From NCBI GenBank assembly GCA_905233345.1, contig CAJODQ010000024.1:1-57079 (forward strand): a DNA stretch of 57,079 nucleotides, written 5' to 3'. Source of the stretch: an uncultured Bacteroidales bacterium (GTDB taxonomy: Bacteria; Bacteroidota; Bacteroidia; Bacteroidales; UBA932). Under the pieces are notes generated by a model. The model did not search any database, was not told the origin of the DNA, and saw only the letters and a program-made list of their open reading frames with translations. A program made the position numbers and the translations under genes. Shown one piece after another: positions 1 to 6,444 of the stretch; the first letter of the stretch is position 1; every line of letters starts with the position of its first letter.

Positions 1-804
1 GAAGGCGTGTCCCATGGCCTCGTGCAGCAGGATGCCCGAAGCGCCTGCACCCATCACCACGCTCATCTGGCCGCCTTTGGGCCGACGGGCGGCAAAGCGT
101 TCGTCCACGCCGTGCACCACCTCTTCCGCCATAACCTGGATGAGGGCTTCATCCAGCATTTCGGCGCCTTTGCGGAAGCTGCGGGAGGTGGACTTGTTCT
201 CGGTGAGGCCGTTCTGCTGGAACACCACCGACAGCGATACGCTGCCCATCGGCCGGCTGTCCCACTTGAGTTCCCGCTCGCTGTTATACATTAGGATGTC
301 GCTCATCTGGAAGGCCAGGTTGGCCATCACTTTCACCGCCCGGCTGTCCCGGCGCCGCACTTCCGCCTCCAGTTTCTGGAGGAAGGGGAGGAACGCCGAT
401 AAGGGCACGCCGCGCCAGGCCTGCTCCAGGGGGTAGCGGTCGGCCGCCGGGTTGGGTTCGCCCCGGCTGGGATTGCGGGTGCCGTAAGGACTTACGTCCA
501 CGGGGGCCGATGCAATCTGAGCGGCCGCGCGGGCGCAGGCCACCAGGTCTTCCCAGGCGGTACTTTCGGCATACGCGTAGCCGGTTTTTTCGCCGCTGAG
601 CACCCGGACGCCCACGCCGAAGTCTACGTGGAGGCCGCCGGAGGTGACGGCGCCGTCGCGCAGCAGCAGGCTGCCGTAGGTGGTATTCTCGAAGTAGAGG
701 TCTGCGTAGTTGCCGCCGGAGGCCATCGCCTCCTGCACCAGCTTGTCCAGCAGGGGTGCGTCTACCTGGAAGATGTCAAAGTAAGAGGACTTAGATAGGA
801 TCAT
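1..804 (-). CDS. TldD/PmbA family metalloprotease, N-terminal half (runs off left edge)
   Basis: Predicted TldD/TldE-type metalloprotease; in enterobacteria the TldD-TldE pair degrades unfolded peptides and matures microcin B17. About 268 residues are visible from the ATG complementary to 802-804. They follow the family pattern: an early NYADLYFE stretch, a region about acidic and aromatic gene-surface residues, then GASGILLHEAMGH in the last visible codons. HEAMGH is the HExxxH zinc-binding motif of TldD, so the gene should be the catalytic TldD-type rather than the motif-less PmbA/TldE type. The C-terminal half lies outside the window. The start codon lies inside the 3' end of another minus-strand frame that stops at 791, the usual sign of translational coupling in an operon. 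No promoter box is visible between this gene and the odd junction near 0.9 kb. Confidence 0.85.
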   Translation of the reverse strand, partial: MILSKSSYFDIFQVDAPLLDKLVQEAMASGGNYADLYFENTTYGSLLLRDGAVTSGGLHVDFGVGVRVLSGEKTGYAYAESTAWEDLVACARAAAQIASAPVDVSPYGTRNPSRGEPNPAADRYPLEQAWRGVPLSAFLPFLQKLEAEVRRRDSRAVKVMANLAFQMSDILMYNSERELKWDSRPMGSVSLSVVFQQNGLTENKSTSRSFRKGAEMLDEALIQVMAEEVVHGVDERFAARRPKGGQMSVVMGAGASGILLHEAMGHAF

Positions 805-905
805 TCTGATAAGGGACTCCGTCGTGGGCCAGCGGAGCTTTGGCAATTTCTTTTACTATGAATTCCGTGAGGTTTTCGATGGGTCGCTGGGACTCGATCT
901 GGTCG
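791..905 (-). pseudogene. C-terminal remnant of an unidentified gene upstream of the TldD-like gene
   Basis: A minus-strand frame ends at 791 with the peptide GVPYQNDPI and overlaps the TldD-like start by 14 bases, as consecutive operon genes do. The last 35-40 residues (about GDQIESQRPIENLTEF onward) look like normal coding sequence. Further upstream the frame runs antisense into the folC fragment and becomes meaningless, so only the C-terminus of this gene survives. I do not recognise the family. The right boundary is an estimate (890-930). It may be half of a recombination or assembly junction. Confidence 0.35.
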
Positions 906-1357
906 CCTTCCGCGAAGGTGCGCGCCACGCTGCCCGCAACACGGGCCTGCATGGCCGCTGGGAGACGCTCCGCGCGGCCGATCCAAAGGCGCACAAGGCC
1001 CGGATCATCTGCGACACGGGCCACAACGCCCACGGCCTGCGCTGGGTCGCCGAGCAGGTGGATCGCATCTCCTGCGATTACGAGAATGTCTTCTTCATCC
1101 TAGGCCTGGCCCGCGAAAAAGACGTTGACGCCATCGCACCGCTGCTGCCGCGCAACGTCCGCTACATCTGGACACAGGCCTCCAGTCCCCGTGCCCTGCC
1201 TGCCGTAGACCTGGCCAATGCCATGTCCGACCACGGCCTCTCCGGCAGCGTGACCTTCACCGTCGCCGCTGCCCTCGACGAAGCCGACAAAAAAGCCACC
1301 GACAAAGACCTGATCTTCATCGGTGGCAGCAATTTCGTCGTCTGCGAAGTCCTTTAG
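899..1357 (+). pseudogene. folC: folC C-terminal fragment (folylpolyglutamate/dihydrofolate synthase)
   Basis: FolC adds glutamates to folates (and makes dihydrofolate from dihydropteroate). About 150 residues match the C-terminal Mur-ligase-type domain: NTGLHGRWE, the ligase motif ICDTGHNAHGLRW, FILGLAREKDVDAIAPLLP, and the ending FIGGSNFVVCEVL. A complete FolC has roughly 420-430 residues, so the N-terminal P-loop ATPase domain is missing entirely. Upstream of about 899 the same frame shows no FolC character; it runs antisense to the remnant of the minus-strand gene. An ATG-initiated frame exists from 824 but its first 25 residues are not FolC-like. Presumably non-functional here. Whether the cut is biological or an assembly error cannot be told from one sequence. 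Confidence 0.75.
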
Positions 1358-1358
1358 C

Positions 1359-2537
1359 TTATCTGAGAATGAATTTGCGCGCGAGGGCGATGCCGAGCCG
1401 GTAGGGGAGCGGGCGCAGCGCCCGGTCGGCTTCTTTCAGCTTCTCGCGGATCGGAAGTCCTTGCGGGCAATGGCTTTCGCACTTGCCGCAGCCGATGCAC
1501 TGCGAGGCGAAGGTGGGCTCTTTGGTTATGGCGACGTTCTGGATGTATTGCCAGCGCCCGGACCATTTGCTCTCGGCATACATGGCATTGTAGCTGCGGA
1601 ACACACCCGGAATATCGACGCCTTTGGGGCAGGGCATGCAGTACCGGCAGCCCGTGCAACCGACTCTTTCTGTCTTCCGTACCAGTTGCCGGACTTGTTC
1701 GATCACGGCGTAATCTGCTTCCGTGAAAGCACCGGCACGGGCCTCGGACGCCGTAGCGACATTCTCTTCGATCATCTCCAGGGAATTCATGCCCGAAAGG
1801 ACGACTGTGACGGCGGGCTGGTTGTACAGCCAGCGGAAAGCCCATTCGGCAGGTGTCCAGCCTCTTTTGCTGCGTGCCAAGGCCTTTTTCGCCTCCTCGG
1901 GAAGCAGGTTGACCAGCTTGCCGCCGCGGAGCGGTTCCATGATGATGACGGGGATGCCCCTGGCGGCGGCTGCTTCCAGCCCCTTGGCCCCGGCCTGGGT
2001 ATGTTCGTCGAGGTAGTTGTATTGGATCTGGCAGAAGTCCCAGTCGTAGTTGTCCAGGATTTTCAGGAAATTGTCGGTATTGCCGTGGTAGGAGAAGCCG
2101 ATGTTGCGGATGACGCCTTTTCGTTTCTTCTCCTCGATCCATTCGAGGATGCCCAGGGACTTGAGCCGTTCCCATTCCGCCAGGTCGGTCAGCATGTGCA
2201 TCAGGTAATAGTCCACATAGTCTGTGCGGAGGCGGCGGAGCTGCTCGTCAAATATGCGGTCGATGCCCGATGATTTCTGGACAAGATAATGGGGAAGTTT
2301 GGTGGCGATGTGCACCTGTTCCCGGATGCCGTTCTTCTCGAGAATCTGGCCCAGGGCCACTTCGTTTCCCGGATAGAGGTACGCGGTGTCGTAGTAATTG
2401 ACGCCGGCCCTGAAAGCGGCCATGATTTCGCTTTCAGCCTTTTCGAGGTCAATGGATCTACCCTTGCGCGTCAAGCGCATGCAGCCGTATCCCAGCAGAG
2501 ACAGTGCTTCTCCGTAGCGGTTTTTTCGGTATTGCAT
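1359..2537 (-). CDS. aldo/keto reductase with C-terminal 4Fe-4S domain
   Basis: NAD(P)H-dependent oxidoreductase of the large Fe-S aldo/keto reductase family; physiological substrate unknown. The TIM-barrel AKR domain occupies about residues 1-280 (start YGEALSLLGYGCMRL; DTAYLYPGNE; the conserved HxATKLP and YYLMH stretches are in place). The last 110 residues hold a ferredoxin-like part with GCTGCRYCMPCPKGVDIP and CIGCGKCESHCPQGLPI, enough cysteines for two clusters. Length (392 residues) is normal. The start ATG is 12 bases downstream of the GH89 stop, so it is probably the last gene of the cysteate synthase-GH89 operon. Its stop lies two bases from the stop of the folC fragment, in convergent orientation. 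Confidence 0.9.
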   Translation of the reverse strand: MQYRKNRYGEALSLLGYGCMRLTRKGRSIDLEKAESEIMAAFRAGVNYYDTAYLYPGNEVALGQILEKNGIREQVHIATKLPHYLVQKSSGIDRIFDEQLRRLRTDYVDYYLMHMLTDLAEWERLKSLGILEWIEEKKRKGVIRNIGFSYHGNTDNFLKILDNYDWDFCQIQYNYLDEHTQAGAKGLEAAAARGIPVIIMEPLRGGKLVNLLPEEAKKALARSKRGWTPAEWAFRWLYNQPAVTVVLSGMNSLEMIEENVATASEARAGAFTEADYAVIEQVRQLVRKTERVGCTGCRYCMPCPKGVDIPGVFRSYNAMYAESKWSGRWQYIQNVAITKEPTFASQCIGCGKCESHCPQGLPIREKLKEADRALRPLPYRLGIALARKFILR

Positions 2538-2548
2538 AACTCAATGGA

Positions 2549-4447
2549 TTATTGGCAGGACATGATCCGGCGGACTAGTGTGATGGGGTCTCCCTGCGGC
2601 TTCGACGGGAAGTCGCCGGGACGTTCGGTCCACCAGTTGTATTCGTGGTCTTTCATGGCTTCGAGCAGGGTGTCGAAGCGTTCGCCTTCCAGCTTCTCGC
2701 CGGCGGCCACGGCTTCGTCCACCGCCTCGAAGAACATCTCCCAGCGCGGCTTGTAATAGGTCTTCACCAGGCCGGCCCACGAACGGTCCGCATAGTCCGT
2801 CAGCAGATTGCCGCGATCGCCCCAGCTCGTCAGCAAGTTGCGGGCGTTGCTCTCGAAGTAGTCCGACTCCGCGTCGTCCGCACCCCAGTTGCGCGCATCC
2901 GCGATCCATTTGCCCACCAGGAAATAATCCTGTGAAGCCAGCAACTCATCGAGCGTGTCGAAAGTAGCCAGCATCTCGTCTTTCAGTTCCGCCATCTTTT
3001 CGGCATCGCCCGCTTCGTACGCCGTTTTGTAATCGGCGAAACGCTGCTCAAACTGGTTGCTCAGATACTGGCGCGTGAGGTTCACCAGGTCGAATTCGTA
3101 GGAAGAGCCCTCGCCTTCGGCAGCCAGCAGGTGCTCGATCACCTCGCGCAACTTCTCGTTCTCGTAGTTGAAACGGATGCTCGAGTGATAGGAGGTCGAG
3201 CGCTGGAACGAAGGACGCAGGTTCATGATCGGGCTGTGGCCCGGCACCGAGCGCTGGATGTAGATCTCGTCGAAGAGCTCTTTCCAAGCCGCACGCGCCT
3301 CTGGATTGTTCACGCCGGTCCGCATCTGTGACAACGCGACCGACCAGGTGTTAAGATCCTGGTGCTGTGGCATGTTCCAGGCCTTCTCGAAGACAAACTG
3401 ATACATGAACGGGTTGCAATCGAAGCCCTCCAGCGTGGAGCCCAGGCCCTGGAAGGAAGGCCCCGCCTCGGCGAAGGCCCCTTCGATCAGGTCGGATACT
3501 TCTTTGATATTGCCCGCCAGGAAGGTGTTGCCGCCGAAGTTGCCCAGGTAGCACCAGATGAACGGGATGCCATAGTAGCTCTGCGTCTTGCGCCAGACTT
3601 CCATCCGTTCGCAGTAGTAGTCGAGCAGGATCGAATTCTCAGCCGGGTAGGAGGTCAGGAAGGCCTTCACGCGTTCGTCGGAATCGTTCTCGAACCAGTA
3701 TTTGCGCTCGTTGTAGAAGAGCCAGGTCATCTGCAGCCAGACGGCCTTCGGATCGGCAGCGGCCAGCGACTCATATACGCCTTTGCTCACGCGGCCCAGA
3801 TAGTCCGGCTCCCAGCTCTTGGGAATCATCTCGTTGAAGATATCGATGCCATAGATATGGTCGGTGCCGTAGATTTCCACTTCCTTTTCGAGGAACTTCT
3901 TCTGGATGACGGGGAAGAGGGGATCTTCCGGGTCGAGGAACCAGGGATAGTCTTCCAGCGCGAAGCCCGCCCAGTCGCTCATGCGCTCGATCTTTGCATC
4001 GGGGTAGATGCGGCTGAGTTCCGGCGGTACATGGCCGGCGAAGGCCGGCAGCACCGGCTTCATGTTGAGCTCGCGCTCCCGCTCCACGATCTGCTGCTGC
4101 AGGTCTTGCTGACCGTCAAGCCAGGAAGTCGGCAGCGGGCCACCCCAGCGGTCGATGTTCAGCATGCGGTGCCAGGGCAGGTGGGCCGGGCCGGTGAAGT
4201 AGCTGCGGACCTCCTCGTCGGTGAGGCCGAGTTCCGTCCAGACCTGGTACCAGATGGATTCCTGGCCGGTGATGGCCAGCGGCAGGTTGATGCCGTTGAG
4301 TGCCATCCAGTCGATGAAGTGCTCCCACTCGCGCCAGCCCCACCAGGGCATCGTGTAGCCGTAGGTGCAGTAGTTCAGAAAGAAGCGCTGCGGCACGCGG
4401 GCGCCAATCTTGACGGGTTTTTCCACGGCGGGCAGGGTCTTGGGCAT
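2549..4447 (-). CDS. alpha-N-acetylglucosaminidase, GH89 (NAGLU-like), main part downstream of a frameshift
   Basis: Family GH89 exo-enzyme releasing terminal alpha-linked N-acetylglucosamine, as from mucin or heparan-type glycans; likely on the cell surface or in the periplasm. The 632 residues from the first in-frame ATG contain the family hallmarks: YGYTMPWWGWREWEHFIDWM, ALNGINLPLAITGQE, the catalytic-acid region GTDHIYGIDIFNEM, and NFGGN followed by GLGSTLEGFD carrying the second catalytic glutamate. Human NAGLU has the matching segments. The true gene starts further upstream at 4754 in another frame (separate entry); with one extra base near 4465 removed, the two parts give one lipoprotein of about 734 residues, normal for the family. 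The ATG at 4447 sits inside the N-terminal domain and is unlikely to be a native start. Confidence 0.9.
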   Translation of the reverse strand: MPKTLPAVEKPVKIGARVPQRFFLNYCTYGYTMPWWGWREWEHFIDWMALNGINLPLAITGQESIWYQVWTELGLTDEEVRSYFTGPAHLPWHRMLNIDRWGGPLPTSWLDGQQDLQQQIVERERELNMKPVLPAFAGHVPPELSRIYPDAKIERMSDWAGFALEDYPWFLDPEDPLFPVIQKKFLEKEVEIYGTDHIYGIDIFNEMIPKSWEPDYLGRVSKGVYESLAAADPKAVWLQMTWLFYNERKYWFENDSDERVKAFLTSYPAENSILLDYYCERMEVWRKTQSYYGIPFIWCYLGNFGGNTFLAGNIKEVSDLIEGAFAEAGPSFQGLGSTLEGFDCNPFMYQFVFEKAWNMPQHQDLNTWSVALSQMRTGVNNPEARAAWKELFDEIYIQRSVPGHSPIMNLRPSFQRSTSYHSSIRFNYENEKLREVIEHLLAAEGEGSSYEFDLVNLTRQYLSNQFEQRFADYKTAYEAGDAEKMAELKDEMLATFDTLDELLASQDYFLVGKWIADARNWGADDAESDYFESNARNLLTSWGDRGNLLTDYADRSWAGLVKTYYKPRWEMFFEAVDEAVAAGEKLEGERFDTLLEAMKDHEYNWWTERPGDFPSKPQGDPITLVRRIMSCQ

Positions 4448-4458
4448 GTCGCCCTTGT

Positions 4459-4754
4459 CCCAGGCCGATGTTGACGTGGCAGTAGTATTTCAGGTAGTAG
4501 TTGAGGCCCACGGCCATGGAGTTGGCGTTGTTGCCGCCGATGACGATCTGCCGTCCGATCGACTCGAGGGTGAAATAGTCGTTTTCGCCGGCGGGCAGGG
4601 TCACGAACATGAAGCGGTCGGCTCCGTCGGGAAGGACGCGGCTGGCAAGCGCAGCGGCGTTCTTGGCGTCGGTCGTGCCGTCGTGGGACGATACGGTGGC
4701 GCAGCCGGTTGTCAGCATCAGGACCGCAAGGGCCAGGAGAAATAAGCGTTTCAT
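4459..4754 (-). pseudogene. N-terminal part of the same GH89 gene: lipoprotein signal and NAGLU N-domain, out of frame
   Basis: Starts at the ATG complementary to 4752-4754, four bases downstream of the cysteate synthase-like stop. It encodes a lipoprotein signal (MKRLFLLALAVLML, lipobox TTGC) and then the small N-terminal NAGLU domain ending GLNYYLKYYCHVNI. At 4463-4467 the frame departs from the family: it should read on as AWDKGDMPKTLPAV, which is present but one frame away, and human NAGLU has CHVAW at this place. Removing one base from the GGCC at 4463-4466 restores one continuous frame. There is no slippery heptamer, so programmed frameshifting is unlikely. Either a sequencing/assembly error or a recent inactivating mutation. 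Confidence 0.8.
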
Positions 4755-4758
4755 AGGT

Positions 4759-6045
4759 TTATCGGAAGAGGTTTTCAATCTTTTCAACGATGCCCGGATC
4801 GGAGGCGTTGCCGATCAGGCTGGGCTGGAGGTAGTGGCATTTGTGCTCTTGCTGGAAGCGGGCCTGGCCACCACCGGTGACGTTGAGCATGGCCACGGCT
4901 TCGCGCGGAAGTTTGCCGGCTGCGAAAGCGTTGATCATGCCCTTCAGGGCCACGGCTGCGGCTTCGTGGATGTCGATGCCTTCGGTTTCCAGGAAGAGGG
5001 CTTTCATCGCAGCGATGTCAGCGTTGGTGGCACATTCGATGTCGCCGCCAGCGTCCATCAGGGCGTCGTAGACGCCGCCCCGCAGGCTATACGGCGGCCG
5101 GCGGTTGGAGAGCACCTTGGCATCGATTTCAAGGGCCTGGACACGGGCCTTCTCGTCGTCCATGGGCAGCAGCGGGCGGCTGCCGGCCTTCCAGGCGTCG
5201 TACATGGGCAGGAATGGCACGTTCTGCGAAGGGAAGAGTTTCATCTTGTTGTTGCCGAAGCGGCCGTCCTCCAGCAGGCGGAGGGTGGCTTCCCAGGCGG
5301 CGATGGTACCGGTGCCGGATCCGATGGCCTGGAAGTAGGCATCGGGAATGCGGCCCAGCACCTTGGCGGCCGACAGCACGGTGGTGGCCATGCCGTCGCG
5401 GCGGGCGATGTTCTTGGCGCCGCCTTCGGCGAAGAATAGGGGAGAGGTGCAAGCCGCGTCGCCGAGGGCGATGGCGTCGAAATAGTCAGTGCCCTTGGGC
5501 GAGCAGATGAGTTTGACGCAGTCGTTCAGGGGCTTTTCAAACCAGAGGGCATTGATGTTCTCTTCGGGCACGCTGAGCAGCAGCGGGATGTTGTTCTCGG
5601 AGCAGACCTTGGCGAAGGCACGGGCGGTGTTGCCGGCGGAGGCCACCACCAGCACGCGTTTCTCCCCTTCGGGGATACGGGCGCACACGCTGTATGCTTC
5701 TGTCTCCTTGAAGGAGCAGGTGCTCATGGCCGCGCCTTTCTCGGGCCACCAGCCGGAGAAGGCGATGAAGAGATGGGGGAGTCCCAGTTTGCTGCCGAGC
5801 TTTTCGCTGTGGTAGGTGACGGTCGGGGCGGAGCCTTTCAGCATCCGCCGCACCGGCATCCAGTCGGCAAATTGGTAGATGCCCCAGTCTTCCGGTCCGA
5901 ATTCGATCAGTTTTTTCTCATAGATGGCGCGCACCAGCGACGGCTCCTTGCACTCCGGATCCGCCAGCGTCCATCCCTGATCCTCGAACCGCCGGCCCGT
6001 CGCCACCGTCTCCAGGACATATTTCGTGGGTTTGAACTCTTTCAT
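4759..6045 (-). CDS. cysteate synthase-like PLP enzyme (threonine synthase family)
   Basis: PLP-dependent beta-replacement enzyme that resembles the cysteate synthase branch of the threonine synthase family; cysteate synthase converts O-phosphoserine and sulfite to L-cysteate. Visible motifs: SFKETEAY (the PLP lysine), VVASAGNTARAF (phosphate-binding/asparagine loop), AIGSGTGTIAAWEA (glycine-rich PLP phosphate cup), LNVTGGGQARF near the C-terminus. The 428 residues are normal for the branch. In Bacteroidetes such genes are commonly linked to sulfonolipid (capnine/sulfobacin-type) synthesis, where cysteate replaces serine in the sphingolipid-like base; that role is inference here, because no cysteate acyltransferase is seen next to it. 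First gene of a minus-strand operon with GH89 and the aldo/keto reductase; a perfect -7 box lies at 6073-6080. A true threonine synthase is the alternative. Confidence 0.75.
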   Translation of the reverse strand: MKEFKPTKYVLETVATGRRFEDQGWTLADPECKEPSLVRAIYEKKLIEFGPEDWGIYQFADWMPVRRMLKGSAPTVTYHSEKLGSKLGLPHLFIAFSGWWPEKGAAMSTCSFKETEAYSVCARIPEGEKRVLVVASAGNTARAFAKVCSENNIPLLLSVPEENINALWFEKPLNDCVKLICSPKGTDYFDAIALGDAACTSPLFFAEGGAKNIARRDGMATTVLSAAKVLGRIPDAYFQAIGSGTGTIAAWEATLRLLEDGRFGNNKMKLFPSQNVPFLPMYDAWKAGSRPLLPMDDEKARVQALEIDAKVLSNRRPPYSLRGGVYDALMDAGGDIECATNADIAAMKALFLETEGIDIHEAAAVALKGMINAFAAGKLPREAVAMLNVTGGGQARFQQEHKCHYLQPSLIGNASDPGIVEKIENLFR

Positions 6046-6072
6046 AGGAATTTCTTCAGGTATTCAATCTTA

Positions 6073-6080
6073 CAAATATA
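6073..6080 (-). promoter_or_regulatory. -7 promoter box TATATTTG for the cysteate synthase-like operon
   Basis: On the minus strand the bases read TATATTTG, a perfect match to the Bacteroidetes -7 consensus TAnnTTTG, 27 bases upstream of the start codon at 6045, giving a leader of about 20 nt. Confidence 0.6.
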
Positions 6081-6110
6081 ACAATTTTTCCGTCATGCAT
6101 CCCCCTTTTC

Positions 6111-6141
6111 CCTCATCCCGGGCATTGACCCGGGATCTCCT
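6111..6141. repeat. REP-like palindrome, copy 1
   Basis: Eight-base perfect arms ATCCCGGG (6115-6122) and CCCGGGAT (6129-6136) around CATTGA, followed by CTCC. Same design as the palindromes at 10546-10566 and 36902-36922 (gggCTTGAccc-type centre), so one of a dispersed intergenic repeat family. It sits upstream of the AT-rich island. Confidence 0.6.
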
Positions 6142-6258
6142 CGCCCTTTCGGAATGTGAGCAACCTTGTTCATATCTTTTTTTCTGCCTCCCAGCCCCTT
6201 CTTAACACTTTTTTTTGTAAAATTTGAACGAATTTTTGGCAAAATAAATCCATCAAAT

Positions 6259-6438
6259 ATGAAACGGTTTTACACCCCACCTCTATGCGAGACAATCCAT
6301 GTCACGTATAGTCAACCGATGCTGACAGCCAGCAATAACGGGTATCCTGTCGTTACTATTACGGATCCTTTTTCTACGTCAATCGCTTCTCCAACGAATT
6401 CGCTGGATGAGCAGTTTTTTTTCTTCTTTAACGAATAG
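6259..6438 (+). CDS. 59-residue protein preceding the M64 peptidase, function unknown
   Basis: Starts at ATG 6259 (an upstream in-frame extension from 6166 is low-complexity and unlikely). The peptide begins MKRFYTPPLCETIHVTY, continues SQPMLTASNNGY and ends in a run of five phenylalanines and NE. Short proteins beginning K(K/R)-Y/F-x-x-P-x-x-E and carrying an ML-x-AS block are often found in Bacteroidales just before surface lipoproteins of the fimbrillin/M64 type; this is pattern memory, not a database result. The gap to the peptidase gene is six bases, so they are co-transcribed. No signal peptide is obvious. It could be a small structural partner, a RiPP-like precursor or a leader peptide; nothing in the sequence decides. 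Confidence 0.55.
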   Translation: MKRFYTPPLCETIHVTYSQPMLTASNNGYPVVTITDPFSTSIASPTNSLDEQFFFFFNE

Positions 6439-6444
6439 ATTGCC

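Noticed and set aside
4447-4470. Programmed -1/+1 frameshift in the GH89 gene
   Set aside because: No slippery heptamer or downstream structure at the site; error or mutation is simpler.
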